This document shows, in pieces, positions 44,068 through 53,335 of a stretch of DNA of 64,000 bases. Under the pieces are notes generated by a model that saw nothing but the letters and a program-made list of their open reading frames with translations, ran no database searches and was not told the DNA's origin. The DNA is taken from NCBI GenBank assembly GCA_023426545.1, contig JAFAAN010000061.1:1-64000 (forward strand). Direction: 5' to 3'. Position 1 is the first letter of the stretch. Each line of letters starts with the position of its first letter. A program made the translations under genes and the position numbers. Origin of the DNA: Pseudomonadota bacterium (lineage in GTDB: Bacteria; Myxococcota; Myxococcia; Myxococcales; Myxococcaceae).

Positions 44068-45135
44068 TCACCACAGCATGTCCTGGTCCTCGGTGACGCC
44101 AGGGACGTCGGACAGCTCCAGCGTGCGGCTGCCCACGCGCACCGTGCCGTTGAAGAAGCCCACCGGCTGCGCGAAGTGGCTCACGACGAGGCGCAGGTTC
44201 CGCTCCTCTCGGTGCACGTGGAAGGGCTGGAAGCGCAGGTCCACCGCGCCATCCACCGTCACCAACCGCCACGGCGCCATCAGCTCCTTCGCGTCGTACT
44301 CGAAGCGGGCGCGCGCCAGCGGATACAGCGTGTCGCCCAGCCACAGCGCGTTCTCGTTGGCCTCGGCCGCGCCCTCGTTGAAGCCCTCCACGAGGTTGAT
44401 GCCCACCGGCGTGCCGTCCGCGAGCCGTCCCGCCGCGAAGGCCCAGCGCCACGCGGTGTGCCGCGCCAGGTACCCCTGCGTGTAGTCCATGCCGCCCACG
44501 CCCCCGTCCAGCCGGAAGCGCTTCCCACCCGCCTCCAGGCTGCCGAAGGTGAGCAGGCCGTTGCTCTTCATGGTGACGTTCACCAGCCCGTCACCCGCCA
44601 CCGGCGCGACCACCGTGAGGGCGGGCGGGCCTCCAGCCACCATCAGGTCGCCCTCCCACTGGAAGGACTGGAGGCTCCCGGTGCGCAGCCGGCTGACGTC
44701 CACAGACACCCGGTAGCGCTCGTCATCCTCGCCGCGCTGCACCGACAGCCGTCCCCCAAGCGTCCGGAAGGAGGCCTTGAGGCCCTGACCAGGCTTGTCG
44801 CCCAGCTCCACCATGGGGCCCGGCGTCCCCAGGAAGCTCACGTCACACAGCGGCCGGCGCTCGCGCAGGTCCAGGGCCACCGCGAAGGCGCTGGACGTGT
44901 AGCCCAGGTCCACCACCGCGAAGAGGGCGGCGACCTCGGGCGTGGCCGCGAAGGTGTAGTGCCAGCGCTTGCGCTTGAGCAGCCGCGTGGCGCGGCGGGG
45001 GGCCCACTGCCCTTGCAGGCGGGGCAGGTCCACCTCGGGCAGCTCACCCTGGTAGGTGCCGAATCGAGGCTCTCCGCCGGAGGTGGCAACGGAGGCGGGC
45101 GCGGGAGGGAACAAGGCTTCTCGCTCTGGCTTCAT
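44068..45135 (-). CDS. DUF2804 family protein
   Basis: A 355-residue protein matching the DUF2804 layout: an N-terminal segment with TYQGELPEVDLPRL and RLLKRKRWHYTFAATPEV, a middle DGGVGGMDYTQGYLARHTAWRWAFAAG block, and a C-terminal HREERNLRLVVSHFAQPVGFFNG. It lacks a signal peptide and membrane segments. The family has lipocalin/CrtC-like beta-barrel character and is often near lipid genes, but its activity is not established. Confidence 0.75.
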   Translation of the reverse strand: MKPEREALFPPAPASVATSGGEPRFGTYQGELPEVDLPRLQGQWAPRRATRLLKRKRWHYTFAATPEVAALFAVVDLGYTSSAFAVALDLRERRPLCDVSFLGTPGPMVELGDKPGQGLKASFRTLGGRLSVQRGEDDERYRVSVDVSRLRTGSLQSFQWEGDLMVAGGPPALTVVAPVAGDGLVNVTMKSNGLLTFGSLEAGGKRFRLDGGVGGMDYTQGYLARHTAWRWAFAAGRLADGTPVGINLVEGFNEGAAEANENALWLGDTLYPLARARFEYDAKELMAPWRLVTVDGAVDLRFQPFHVHREERNLRLVVSHFAQPVGFFNGTVRVGSRTLELSDVPGVTEDQDMLW

Positions 45136-45262
45136 CTGGCCCCATTGGAAGGCAAAAGCTCGTGGCTGTCATGACAGGCCGCCGCCCAGGTGCCACCCGC
45201 CGACAGTGGCCCCCAGGAGGTTGTGTGAAGCGTAACGCAACGAGGCCGCGTGCGGTGGCTCG

Positions 45263-46435
45263 TCAACTCCGGCCGAAGACGATGCGCTCCTGGGTCAACA
45301 AGCGCGTGGTGACCATCAGCGCCAGCAGCGCGAGCCCGACGCTGGACGCGCCGGCGATGAGGAAGGGCAGCGCGCCCAGCGGCTCTCCCCGCATCACCTC
45401 GCCCGCCAACAGCTCCTGCCCCAGCACGGGCACGGCGAACATCCACAGCTTCGGCTGGAGCGGCGACAGGGCCAGCACCATGCCCGGCAGCATGGGCACC
45501 ACCATCAGCAGGGACAGGTACGTCTGCGCCTCCTTGAAGGAGCGTGCATAGGTGGACACCCACATCTGCACGGCCGAGGCGGCCAGGGTCAGCGGCAGCA
45601 CGGCGGCGGCCATGCCCAGCGCGGCCGGCGCGTCGAAGCGGGCCTTCACCCCCAGGTCCTCCAGCGGTACGCGCCGCACCACCAGCAGGTAGGCCGCCAG
45701 GGTAATCACCACCGACGCCAGGGCCATGGCCACGGTGGCCAGCCACTTGCCCGTCACCACCGCGCCGCGCGGGGCGGGGTTGAGCAGCAGCGGCTCCAGC
45801 GAGCCGCGCTCGCGCTCACCGGCCATGGTGTCGCTGGCCACCTGCATGCCGCCCGCGAAGGCCGCGATGACCAGGAAGAGCGGCACCATGTTGAGCATGC
45901 CCGCCGCGGTGCGCTCGGGCGTGGCCAGGTCCGCCTCCTGCACCCGCACGGGGATGGCCAGCTCCGGCGCGATGCCCCGCGCATAGAGGCGCTGGGTGCC
46001 GAGCATCAGGGAGTACTCCTCCAGCAGCCGCCGCGCGCGCAGCACCGACTGGCGCGCGGACTGGCGCGAGCTGTCCACCACGAGCTGGACCTTGGCGGTG
46101 CGCCCGGCGGTGTACGACTCCGCGTAGTCGTCCGGCACCAGCAGCACCGCGTCCAGCGAGCCCGCGCGGATGCGCTCCTCGTAGTCCTCCGGTGCGTCCT
46201 CCAGCTTCGTCCCGTAGCGCTCCAGGAAGGCCATCAGGCTGGGAGCATGCTCGCGCCCCACCACGGGCAGCTCCAGCGGCCGGTCCTGCCGGTACCAGGA
46301 GGCCAGCATGTTGAACATCACCAGGAAGACGGCGGGGCCCACCAGCGGCCACATCAGCGCGGTGAGCAGCGAGCGCCGGTCCCGCATGTGGTCGCGCAGC
46401 TCCTTGCGGAAGACGGTGAAGGACAGCCGCGTCAT
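45263..46435 (-). CDS. ABC-2 type exporter permease (NatB-like)
   Basis: A 390-residue permease. One membrane segment near the N terminus (about 24-44) precedes a large periplasmic domain (45-175), then five segments (from about 180). GERERGSLEPLLLNPAPRGAVVTGKWLA is the coupling helix signature of ABC-2 sodium-exporter-type permeases. The ATG overlaps the TGA of the ATPase gene, so stoichiometric synthesis is likely. Substrate unknown; NatAB relatives export Na+ or antibiotics. Confidence 0.85.
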   Translation of the reverse strand: MTRLSFTVFRKELRDHMRDRRSLLTALMWPLVGPAVFLVMFNMLASWYRQDRPLELPVVGREHAPSLMAFLERYGTKLEDAPEDYEERIRAGSLDAVLLVPDDYAESYTAGRTAKVQLVVDSSRQSARQSVLRARRLLEEYSLMLGTQRLYARGIAPELAIPVRVQEADLATPERTAAGMLNMVPLFLVIAAFAGGMQVASDTMAGERERGSLEPLLLNPAPRGAVVTGKWLATVAMALASVVITLAAYLLVVRRVPLEDLGVKARFDAPAALGMAAAVLPLTLAASAVQMWVSTYARSFKEAQTYLSLLMVVPMLPGMVLALSPLQPKLWMFAVPVLGQELLAGEVMRGEPLGALPFLIAGASSVGLALLALMVTTRLLTQERIVFGRS

Positions 46436-47169
46436 TGCATCAACCCCTGGTCCGTGCCGATGGTGGCCACGAAGGCCTCCTCCAGGCTGTCCTTGCCGGT
46501 GCTCGCGCGCAGCGCATCCGGCGTGCCGTCCGCCACCACCCTGCCATGCGCCACCACGACGATGCGGTCGCACAGCGCGGCCACTTCCTGCATGACGTGG
46601 CTGGAGAACACCACGCAGCGGCCCTCGTCCCTCAAGCGCCGCAGCAGCGTGCGCACCGCGCGGGTGCTCATGACGTCCAGGCCGTTGGTGGGCTCGTCCA
46701 GCAGCACGTTGCGCGGCCCGTGCACCAGCGCCCGCGCCATGGCCACCTTCACGCGCTCGCCCTGGCTGAAGCCCTCGGTGCGCCGGTCGGCGATGTCCCG
46801 CATGTCGAGCAGGTCCAGCAGCTCGTCCACGCGCCTGTCCAGCGCGGCGCCGGACAGGCCGTGCAGCTCGCCGTAGTAGCGCGCGTGCTCGCGGGCCGTG
46901 AGGCGCGGGTAGAGGCCGCGCGCGTCCGGCAGCACGCCCAGCGCCCGCCGCGCCTCCTGGGGCCGCTGCACCACGTCCACGCCGTCCACCAGCGCGGTGC
47001 CCCGGTCCGGCCGCACCAGCGTGTAGAGCATGCGCATCGTCGTCGTCTTGCCCGCGCCGTTGGGCCCCAGCAAGCCGGTGATGACGCCGTCCTCCGCCGT
47101 GAAGGACACATCCTCCACCGCCGTCACCTTCGGGCCGAAGCGCTTGTGCAGGTTCCTGGCTTCAATCAT
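46432..47169 (-). CDS. ABC transporter ATP-binding protein (NatA-like)
   Basis: A 245-residue ABC ATPase. Walker A is GPNGAGKTT (35-43), the signature is a degenerate FSQGERVKVAMARAL, Walker B is NVLLDEPTNGLD, and the switch His follows in VVFSSHVMQEV. It lies directly upstream of and overlaps its permease gene. The upstream hydrolase gene ends 9 bases before it, so the three genes probably form one operon. Confidence 0.92.
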   Translation of the reverse strand: MIEARNLHKRFGPKVTAVEDVSFTAEDGVITGLLGPNGAGKTTTMRMLYTLVRPDRGTALVDGVDVVQRPQEARRALGVLPDARGLYPRLTAREHARYYGELHGLSGAALDRRVDELLDLLDMRDIADRRTEGFSQGERVKVAMARALVHGPRNVLLDEPTNGLDVMSTRAVRTLLRRLRDEGRCVVFSSHVMQEVAALCDRIVVVAHGRVVADGTPDALRASTGKDSLEEAFVATIGTDQGLMQ

Positions 47170-47178
47170 GGCGGCTCC

Positions 47179-48717
47179 TCAGGGCACCGGGCCGGCGAAG
47201 GAGGTGACGAAGGGGGGACGGGTGAGGTTGGCGCCGCACGCGGGCGACAGCCCCTCCACGCTCCCCCGGTTCAGCAGCTCCAGCATCAGCGTGCGCGCGC
47301 AGTCCGCGCCCAACGTGTTGTGGCCCACGCCGGGCACCACCACGTGCAGGCTGTTGGAGAGCGTGCGCCGGGCCTCCTCGGCCCAGACGGGCGGCGTCAC
47401 CGGGTCCAGCTCGCCCGACAGCAGCAGGGTGGGCACCGACGACACCACCGGCTCCCGGTAGCCCGGGGGCAGGGTGGCGCGCGGCCAGTCCGCGCAGACG
47501 GAGAGCATTTCCAGGCCCATGGCCGGTCCGAACCACGTCCCCCGCGACTCGCGCTCCACCGCCTCCGCGTCGAAGAAGGGCGCGTCCTCCGCGCAGACGA
47601 CGGCGAAGTAGAGGCCCTGGCTCACCAGGCGCCGCATGCTGTCCGCCGAGCCCGTGCTGAGCGCGACGAAGGGGGCCCAGTCCCCCCGCGAGGCCCGCTC
47701 GAGCATCAACGGCACCAGGGAGGACGTCTCCGGTGCGTAGAGCTGGGAGAAGAGCTGCGCCATGAAGGCACGGCGCGAGAGGACGACCTCCTCCGGCACG
47801 CCGGTGCGGGGATGCGCGACCTGGACACGCGCGGGCGCGGCCTCCAGCGTCTCCAGCAGCGCCTCCGTCCGGGACCGCAGGTCCGGGTATGCCTTCGAGC
47901 ACGCCGCGTCCGCCTCGCAGTTCGCCATCAGCCGCTCCAGCGCCTGCTGCGCGTCGCGGGGGGCGTACAGCGGCAGGTACAGGCCCATGGGCGCCACGCC
48001 GTCCAGAATGGCGGTGCGCACGCGCTCCGGGTACTGGCGCATGTACACGAGCGCCGCGCGCGTCCCGTAGGACACGCCCCAGAGGTTGAGCTTCTCGTAG
48101 CCCAGCGCCGCGCGCACCTCGTCCAGGTCATCCATGGCGATGGGCGTGGTGTAGTGGCGCGTGTCCGCGTCCCAACCCTCGCGGCACTTGCGCAGCGCCT
48201 CCGCCGCGCCGCCTTCCTTGAACCGCGCGGACAGCTCCGCTTCCGGCGGGTCCGTCTCGCAGTCCAGCGGGTTCGAGTCCCCGGTGCCGCGCTGGTCCAC
48301 CAGGATGATGTCGCGCTTGCGGCGGAAGCGCTCCAGCGCCATCAGCACCGGCACGCGCGAGGCCGCCTGCCCCGGCCCGCCCGCCAGCAGCACCAGGGGG
48401 TCTGGCTCCGGCTGCGCCGCCAGCGCCGGCACCACCACCACGCGCAGCGACAGCTTGCGGCCCGAGCGCGCGGCCCGGTCTTCGAACACCTCGTAGCTCC
48501 CACACTGGGCCCGCGTGGCCAGCCCCTCCAGCCGACAGGGCTTCAACGTCAGCGCACGCGGCCCCGAGCCCTCCTGCCCCGCCCGCGAACAGGACACCGT
48601 CGTCGCCACCGCCAGGAGCGCCAGCGCCAGGGAACACCAGGGAGGAAAATGGAAGGAGATGTGTGCACGAACCCCGGGCAAGGACGCCTCCAGCCAGGTA
48701 CGAGGGGTCTGCCACAT
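47179..48717 (-). CDS. Lipoprotein tripeptidyl-aminopeptidase-like alpha/beta hydrolase
   Basis: A 512-residue hydrolase. PLVLLAGGPGQAAS carries the HGGPG-type oxyanion loop, NLWGVSYGTRAAL the nucleophile elbow (Ser in GVSYG), PTLLLSGELDPVTPP the Asp and VPGVGHNTLG the His: the order of the proline iminopeptidase/SCO7095-like peptidases. A hydrophobic segment ending LLAVATTVSC suggests lipidation at Cys43, but this makes the N terminus long, so the true start may be further in than ATG 48717. It is first in a likely operon with the ABC exporter. Confidence 0.8.
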   Translation of the reverse strand: MWQTPRTWLEASLPGVRAHISFHFPPWCSLALALLAVATTVSCSRAGQEGSGPRALTLKPCRLEGLATRAQCGSYEVFEDRAARSGRKLSLRVVVVPALAAQPEPDPLVLLAGGPGQAASRVPVLMALERFRRKRDIILVDQRGTGDSNPLDCETDPPEAELSARFKEGGAAEALRKCREGWDADTRHYTTPIAMDDLDEVRAALGYEKLNLWGVSYGTRAALVYMRQYPERVRTAILDGVAPMGLYLPLYAPRDAQQALERLMANCEADAACSKAYPDLRSRTEALLETLEAAPARVQVAHPRTGVPEEVVLSRRAFMAQLFSQLYAPETSSLVPLMLERASRGDWAPFVALSTGSADSMRRLVSQGLYFAVVCAEDAPFFDAEAVERESRGTWFGPAMGLEMLSVCADWPRATLPPGYREPVVSSVPTLLLSGELDPVTPPVWAEEARRTLSNSLHVVVPGVGHNTLGADCARTLMLELLNRGSVEGLSPACGANLTRPPFVTSFAGPVP

Positions 48718-48807
48718 ACCACCCCACCACAGCCCCGGTACATCCACCCACCCCAGATGGAGGCGGATTGAATCCCGCGCGAAGAGGGGACGTCCGGTGA
48801 TACGCCC

Positions 48808-49650
48808 ATGCCCACCATGAAACGCGCCTTCCTCGTCCTGGCTGTCCTTGGCCTCACCACCCTCAGTGGCTGCGCCGCCCTCCAGAACCTGCTGAAGGGG
48901 GCATTCAAGAAGCCCACCCTCTCCTTCAAGACGGCCCGCCTCGCGGATGTCTCCCTCTCCGACGCCACCATCAACCTCGTCTATGAGCTGAACAACCCCA
49001 ACGGCTTCGGGCTCAACCTGGCCGAGGTGGACTACGCCTTCTTCGTGGAGGGCAAGCAGGTGGTGGCCGGCAAGCCGCGCTCCGGGCTCGCGCTCAAGGC
49101 CAACGGCAGGAGCGAGCTCGTCTTCCCCGCCAACGTGAAGTTCGCGGACATCGTCCCGGTACTGGAGACGTTCCTCAACAAGGACAAGGCCGCCTTCAAG
49201 GCGCAGGGCTCGCTGGGCGTGAAGACGCCCATCGGCGTGCTGAGCTTCCCGCTGGAGAAGGAGGGCACCTTCGAGGTCCCCAAGGTCCCGACCATTGCCT
49301 TCCAGGCGCCGCGCATCAAGGACATCACCCTCTCCGGCGCCACCGTGGAGTTCCCCCTGTCCATCACCAACCGCAACAGCTTCCCGCTGCCGGTGGCCGG
49401 CATCACCGGCGCGCTGAAGGTGGCGGGCTCAGATGTGGGCACGCTCTCCACCGGCAACCTGGGCCTGCTGGACGGCAGCGGGACGAAGCAGGTCACGCTG
49501 CCGCTCACCATCAGCTTCGCCCGCGCGGCGAACGCGGCCCTGGCCCTGCGCTCAGGCAGCAATGCGCAGGTTCGCCTGGATGGCAAGCTGACCTCGGAAT
49601 CCCAGAGCGTCCCCATCAGCCTCAGCCAGCTCGTCAATTTCGTTAAATGA
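48808..49650 (+). CDS. LEA14/WHy-domain lipoprotein
   Basis: A 280-residue lipoprotein (VLGLTTLSGC, Cys22). The mature part holds two WHy/LEA_2-like beta domains (about 35-150 and 155-278). Each starts with a strand containing N-N-P-N (ELNNPNGFGLNL) or its variant (SITNRNSFPLPV) and ends with V-x-L-P-type strands. Such proteins are linked to desiccation or stress tolerance and also occur in bacteria without a known role. An internal ATG at 48817 is an equally good start. Confidence 0.82.
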   Translation: MPTMKRAFLVLAVLGLTTLSGCAALQNLLKGAFKKPTLSFKTARLADVSLSDATINLVYELNNPNGFGLNLAEVDYAFFVEGKQVVAGKPRSGLALKANGRSELVFPANVKFADIVPVLETFLNKDKAAFKAQGSLGVKTPIGVLSFPLEKEGTFEVPKVPTIAFQAPRIKDITLSGATVEFPLSITNRNSFPLPVAGITGALKVAGSDVGTLSTGNLGLLDGSGTKQVTLPLTISFARAANAALALRSGSNAQVRLDGKLTSESQSVPISLSQLVNFVK

Positions 49651-49698
49651 CGCCTGCCTGCACTGCGGGCAGAGGGGACTGAACACAGGGTTGTCCCA

Positions 49699-49728
49699 GG
49701 GCGCCCCAGACGTTACGGTGGGGCGTCC
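49699..49728 (+). terminator. Hairpin between LEA14-like gene and panD
   Basis: GGGCGCCCC (49699-49707) pairs with GGGGCGTCC (49720-49728), with one G-U pair and a 12-base loop. TTGCTGCCTTTCC follows. It sits 28 bases before the panD ATG and could terminate the upstream message or shape the panD leader. Confidence 0.45.
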
Positions 49729-49756
49729 TTGCTGCCTTTCCAAGGTCCAGACACAC

Positions 49757-50149
49757 ATGCGCCGCATCCTCTTCAAGTCCAAAATCCACCGCGCCACCGT
49801 CACCCAGGCAGACCTGGACTACGAGGGGTCCGTCACCATCGACCGAGACCTGCTGCGCGCCGCGGACATCGTGGAGAACGAGAAGGTCGCGGTCTGGAAC
49901 ATCACCCGCGGCACGCGGCTGGAGACCTACGCGCTGGAGGGTGAGGCCGGCAGCGGCGTCATCTGCATCAACGGCGCGGCGGCGCACCTGAACCAGCCGG
50001 GCGACCTGGTCATCCTGGCCACCTTCGCGGAAGTGGAGGAGGCGGAGGTGGCGGGCTGGAAGCCCACCGTGGTGTTCGTGGACAAGGACAACCGCATCGT
50101 CCCCGGGCAGACGAAGGAGATTCCCGGCCCGCAGCGCCGCTCGGCCTGA
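49757..50149 (+). CDS. panD: Aspartate 1-decarboxylase proenzyme
   Basis: A 130-residue pyruvoyl enzyme. It makes beta-alanine from L-aspartate for pantothenate and CoA. The self-cleavage site YEGSVTID places Gly24-Ser25, where Ser25 becomes the pyruvoyl group; Lys9 (FKSKIHRA), Tyr22 and the GAAAHL oxyanion segment are conserved. No panB or panC nearby. The ATG at 49757 is the only sensible start. Confidence 0.95.
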   Translation: MRRILFKSKIHRATVTQADLDYEGSVTIDRDLLRAADIVENEKVAVWNITRGTRLETYALEGEAGSGVICINGAAAHLNQPGDLVILATFAEVEEAEVAGWKPTVVFVDKDNRIVPGQTKEIPGPQRRSA

Positions 50150-50260
50150 GGTCCGGCTGCCCGTCCAGCCCTCTCCGGGCGCTTTGCCCCATCGAACGCC
50201 TTTTGCCATGCTCGCCCCTTCCTTAACGATGGGGCTGTGAGCTCCAGAGGAGTCGATACG

Positions 50261-50704
50261 ATGAGGCGGTCGTCGCTGGGCGCGTGCGCGTTCGCACTGG
50301 TGGTTTCGGGGTGCACGGGGACGGGCGCCTTCCGTCCGGACCCGAACAACGATGACCCGCTCTATGGAGTCATCCCTATCGTGAAGGCACCGCTGAAGAA
50401 CCGGTGTGAGGCGCAGGGGAGCGCCGCGGCGCGCGCCTCCTGTGAAGACGCCCTCTACCTCGCCACGGAGTACACGCGCCGCCTGTCGGTGGGCGACGAA
50501 GTCTGCATGGAGGGTGGCTATGGCGAGGAGCCGGGCGCCGCATGCAAGGCACGAGCGGCCATCATCGACACCTCGCCCAACCAGGTGAAGCTGGAGGTGC
50601 GGGGGCCCAAGCCGGACTCACGCTGGTTCAACGTGGAGATGCGGCACGCCTGGTACGAGGAAGGCGCGCTGGTGGACCTGTACCTGTCCGAGCGGGGTTA
50701 TTAG
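50261..50704 (+). CDS. Small lipoprotein preceding an EcsC gene
   Basis: A 147-residue lipoprotein (FALVVSGC, Cys18). The ATG at 50261 has GAGGAG 8 bases upstream, better than the GTG at 50237. Four further Cys residues (KNRCEAQG, ARASCEDAL, DEVCMEGG, GAACKARA) could form two disulfides in the periplasm. No family recognised. Only three bases separate its stop from the EcsC gene. Confidence 0.7.
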   Translation: MRRSSLGACAFALVVSGCTGTGAFRPDPNNDDPLYGVIPIVKAPLKNRCEAQGSAAARASCEDALYLATEYTRRLSVGDEVCMEGGYGEEPGAACKARAAIIDTSPNQVKLEVRGPKPDSRWFNVEMRHAWYEEGALVDLYLSERGY

Positions 50705-50707
50705 GGC

Positions 50708-51340
50708 ATGGGAATCTACGACAGCGTGGCCGAGCGGCTGGCCTTCATGAAGCGGATGACTCCGGCGGAGCTGAAGAAGCTCGGCTCGGCGCGACTGTCG
50801 GACATCGTGTTGCAAGAGGTGGCGCGCTCGCGCGTGCGCATCGTCACCTTGGAGAAGCGCTACCCGCAGGCCCCTCCCCGGGAGCTGGCCCAGCGCATCG
50901 TCGACGAGAAGAAGAACATCGCCAGCATGGTCGGCGGGGTCAGCGGGGTGTTCGGCCTGGTGGCGCTGCCGGCCGACCTGCTCTTCATGGCGTACCTGCA
51001 AATCATCCTGCTGACGGACGTCGCCACCCTCTACAAGGTGAACCTCAAGACGGAGCGGGCCCGGGGGGAGATGCTGGACCTGTTCGGCTACGCCAACGGC
51101 CTGGGCCCCCTGCACCGCGCGGGGCCCAAGGTGATGGGGAAGCTGGCCGCCATGCTGCTGGAGAAGGGCGGCATGCAGACGCTGGGGCGGGCCATGCCGC
51201 TGGTGGCCGCGCCCGTCACCGCCTACTTCAACAACCAGCACATCCAGATGGTGGGCGAGCAGGCCGTGCGCTTCTACGAGGGCTTCGACAAGGCGCATGC
51301 CAAGGCGAAGGCCCAGCGCAAGAAGGCCAGCGGCGCCTGA
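50708..51340 (+). CDS. EcsC family protein
   Basis: A 210-residue protein. Residues 65-115 carry the EcsC hallmark (VDEKKNIASMVGGVSGVFG and LVALPADLLFMAYLQIILLTDVATLY), a hydrophobic helical hairpin that probably inserts in or lies on the membrane. The tail is Lys/Ala-rich (AHAKAKAQRKKASGA). EcsC proteins are poorly characterised. It is co-transcribed with the lipoprotein just ahead and followed by a hairpin. Confidence 0.8.
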   Translation: MGIYDSVAERLAFMKRMTPAELKKLGSARLSDIVLQEVARSRVRIVTLEKRYPQAPPRELAQRIVDEKKNIASMVGGVSGVFGLVALPADLLFMAYLQIILLTDVATLYKVNLKTERARGEMLDLFGYANGLGPLHRAGPKVMGKLAAMLLEKGGMQTLGRAMPLVAAPVTAYFNNQHIQMVGEQAVRFYEGFDKAHAKAKAQRKKASGA

Positions 51341-51366
51341 CGCCCCCCACCCAGAGCGCTGATCCA

Positions 51367-51391
51367 CCACCCGGGATTTTCCGCCGGGTGG
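51367..51391 (+). terminator. Hairpin after the EcsC gene
   Basis: CCACCCGG (51367-51374) pairs with CCGGGTGG (51384-51391) around a loop containing TTTT, 26 bases after the stop. Confidence 0.4.
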
Positions 51392-51519
51392 GTCCGATAT
51401 GCCTTCCGTGCCTGCGCGTTGATGGCCTCGGGTGGGGCGCATGCCCCCCTTGGAGACGGGCGTTCAGGGCTCCCTCGTACTGGTGGGGCCATGGCGCCCG
51501 AGAGACGGAGGCAACGGGA

Positions 51520-52107
51520 ATGTCCGAGCTCTCGGCGGAAGTGCGCGTGCAGGTGGCGCGGCTGAAGAACCTGCTCATCGATGTAGCGCGCTGCGGCGCC
51601 TGGAACAGCCCCCTCGGTTCACTACCTCACTCCGAGCTGGACCCGATGGAGGTCCAGACCATCTGGTGGCTGAAGGCCGAGAGCCTGCTTCCCGTCAATG
51701 TCCTCGCGGAGCGGCTGGGCGGCATCGCCCCGCCCCGGCTCAGCCGGCTGCTGGACAGGCTGGAGGACGCACAGCTCGTCCAGCGCGAGCGCTCCGTGCG
51801 GTATGACCGGCGGCGAGTGCGGGTGCGACTCACCGAGAAGGGACGCGCGCTCGCGGAGCAGGCGGATACCGTCGTCCAGGAGCGCATGGCCCGGCTGCTG
51901 ATGCCCCTGGAGGGAGAACAGCGCAGCGCGCTGATGGACCTGCTGGAGGGCTGGGTGGAGGCGCTGGGCGGGAAGAGTCGCGCGCCCGAGCTGGCCCCCT
52001 CGGAGGTAGCCGAGACGGATACCTCCGCCGCCAACGATGTGGAGCCCACCGCGGCGCCCAGGCCCGCCCACGCGAAGCTCGTGGCCATCACCGCCAACGC
52101 GGCCTGA
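51520..52107 (+). CDS. MarR-family transcriptional regulator
   Basis: A 195-residue winged-helix regulator. The DNA-binding region LNVLAERLGGIAPPRLSRLLDRLEDAQLVQRE (approximately 60-92, with a PVN start) is followed by the wing RYDRRRVRVRLTEKGRALA. C-terminal helices to about 150 give the dimer interface; the last 40 residues are an unusual Ala/Pro/Thr-rich tail. Ligand and targets unknown. GGAGG precedes the ATG. A strong hairpin follows. Confidence 0.85.
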   Translation: MSELSAEVRVQVARLKNLLIDVARCGAWNSPLGSLPHSELDPMEVQTIWWLKAESLLPVNVLAERLGGIAPPRLSRLLDRLEDAQLVQRERSVRYDRRRVRVRLTEKGRALAEQADTVVQERMARLLMPLEGEQRSALMDLLEGWVEALGGKSRAPELAPSEVAETDTSAANDVEPTAAPRPAHAKLVAITANAA

Positions 52108-52117
52108 GCCGCGTTCC

Positions 52118-52159
52118 TGCCGTGCGTGGGCGCAGCCTGAGCTGCATCCACGCACGGCA
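52118..52159. terminator. Long hairpin between marR-like and lysR-like genes
   Basis: TGCCGTGCGTGG (52118-52129) pairs perfectly with CCACGCACGGCA (52148-52159). The 18-base loop contains a further GCAG/CTGC stem. No T-tract. Confidence 0.55.
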
Positions 52160-52300
52160 TGGAGCCAGCACGGTCGGCTCGGCCGTCCTTCGGTCAAGAA
52201 GATGTCGGCGCTTGGTTCCGGCCCAGGATGCTCTGGGTCCGCTTGAGGCATGCCCTGGTGAGCGGTTACCGGCCAACCGCGCTCCGACGAGGGGCCCGCT

Positions 52301-53230
52301 TCAGACCATCGCCAGCCTGCGCGGTGCGAGGCTCTCCAGCGCGGAGGCGAGACGGAGGGCGGCGTCGCCGGCCTGCCTCCGCCAGGCGATTCGCCAGGGG
52401 CGCTGAAGCGGCCCGGAGACGAGCCGCTTCACGATGAGGTCTCCCTTGCCGAGGTGGGGCCCTGCAATCCACTCCGAGAGCACCGCGATGCCCAGGCCGG
52501 CGCGGGCCATGTCGAGCTGTGCCTCGGTGAGCGGAAGGCGCTCGAGCTGGAGCCGGGGCCGCTCCCGGCCAAAGACGTGGGACATGAACCAGCGCGCCTC
52601 GGCGGGCGGCGCCTGCGAGGTCAAAAGCGTGTGGGCCCGGAGGTCCTCCCGTGTGAGCGCCTTGCGGGCCGCCAGGGGATGCGACGCCGACAGGACGAAG
52701 ACAATCTCGTCGCTGAAGAGCCGACGCGTCTCGAGCGTGGCCCGGGGCACGCTCGCAGTCGTGACGAGCGCGACGTCGATGTCTCCGGCCTCTAACGCAG
52801 GCACCGGGTCTTTCGTGTGCTCCACCGCCAGGACGACCTCGAGCCCGGGCAGGTTCCTGCGAAGGTCCACGAGCATCGACGGGAGCCAGTGGTAGGCCGT
52901 GTAGCACTCGCACACGAGCCGCAGGCGGATGGGGGCCGTGGCTGGCGTGAGGACGCGGCGCTCCAGGTCTCCCAACTCGACGAGCAGCCGCGTGGCCCCC
53001 TCGACGAGGTGCCGTCCTGCCTCGGTGGGCACGAGCCCACGCGGCGTGCGGTCGAAGAGGCGCACGCCGAGCCTGTCCTCCGCCGTGAGCAGGGCCCGGC
53101 TGACCGCGGGTTGCGTGAGGTGCAGCAGCGACGCGGCCTGCGCCGTGGTTCCCGCCGAGGCCAGGGCCACCACCACGCGAAAGTGCCGGAGGTCGAGGCG
53201 GGTGTCGGGTGGCGGAGCCATGTCATTCAT
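52301..53230 (-). CDS. LysR-family transcriptional regulator
   Basis: A 309-residue LTTR. The winged helix is at 15-75 (LRHFRVVVALASAGTTAQAA, LLHLTQPAVSRALLTAEDRLG, LFDRTPRGLVPTEAG); the effector domain starts at about 100. Features such as ECYTAYHWLP and HTKDPVPALEAGDIDVAL are those of the MetR-like subgroup. It is divergent from the GST gene across 105 bases with a T-N11-A box, so it probably controls that gene and itself. Confidence 0.9.
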   Translation of the reverse strand: MNDMAPPPDTRLDLRHFRVVVALASAGTTAQAASLLHLTQPAVSRALLTAEDRLGVRLFDRTPRGLVPTEAGRHLVEGATRLLVELGDLERRVLTPATAPIRLRLVCECYTAYHWLPSMLVDLRRNLPGLEVVLAVEHTKDPVPALEAGDIDVALVTTASVPRATLETRRLFSDEIVFVLSASHPLAARKALTREDLRAHTLLTSQAPPAEARWFMSHVFGRERPRLQLERLPLTEAQLDMARAGLGIAVLSEWIAGPHLGKGDLIVKRLVSGPLQRPWRIAWRRQAGDAALRLASALESLAPRRLAMV

Positions 53231-53249
53231 GCATCGAGGCTATGCCAAT

Positions 53250-53266
53250 GATGCGTTGGACGCATC
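53250..53266. promoter_or_regulatory. LysR-type operator between lysR-like and GST genes
   Basis: GATGCGT-TGG-ACGCATC (53250-53266) is a perfect 7-bp inverted repeat containing T-N11-A (TGCGTTGGACGCA), the canonical LTTR recognition form. It is 19 bases upstream of the lysR-like ATG and 69 bases before the GST start. Confidence 0.7.
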
Positions 53267-53335
53267 CCCCGAAAGGGCAGATTGTCCCTGGCGTTCCCAC
53301 GGCGGGAACCTCGTGGACTTCTCGGAGGCAAAGTC

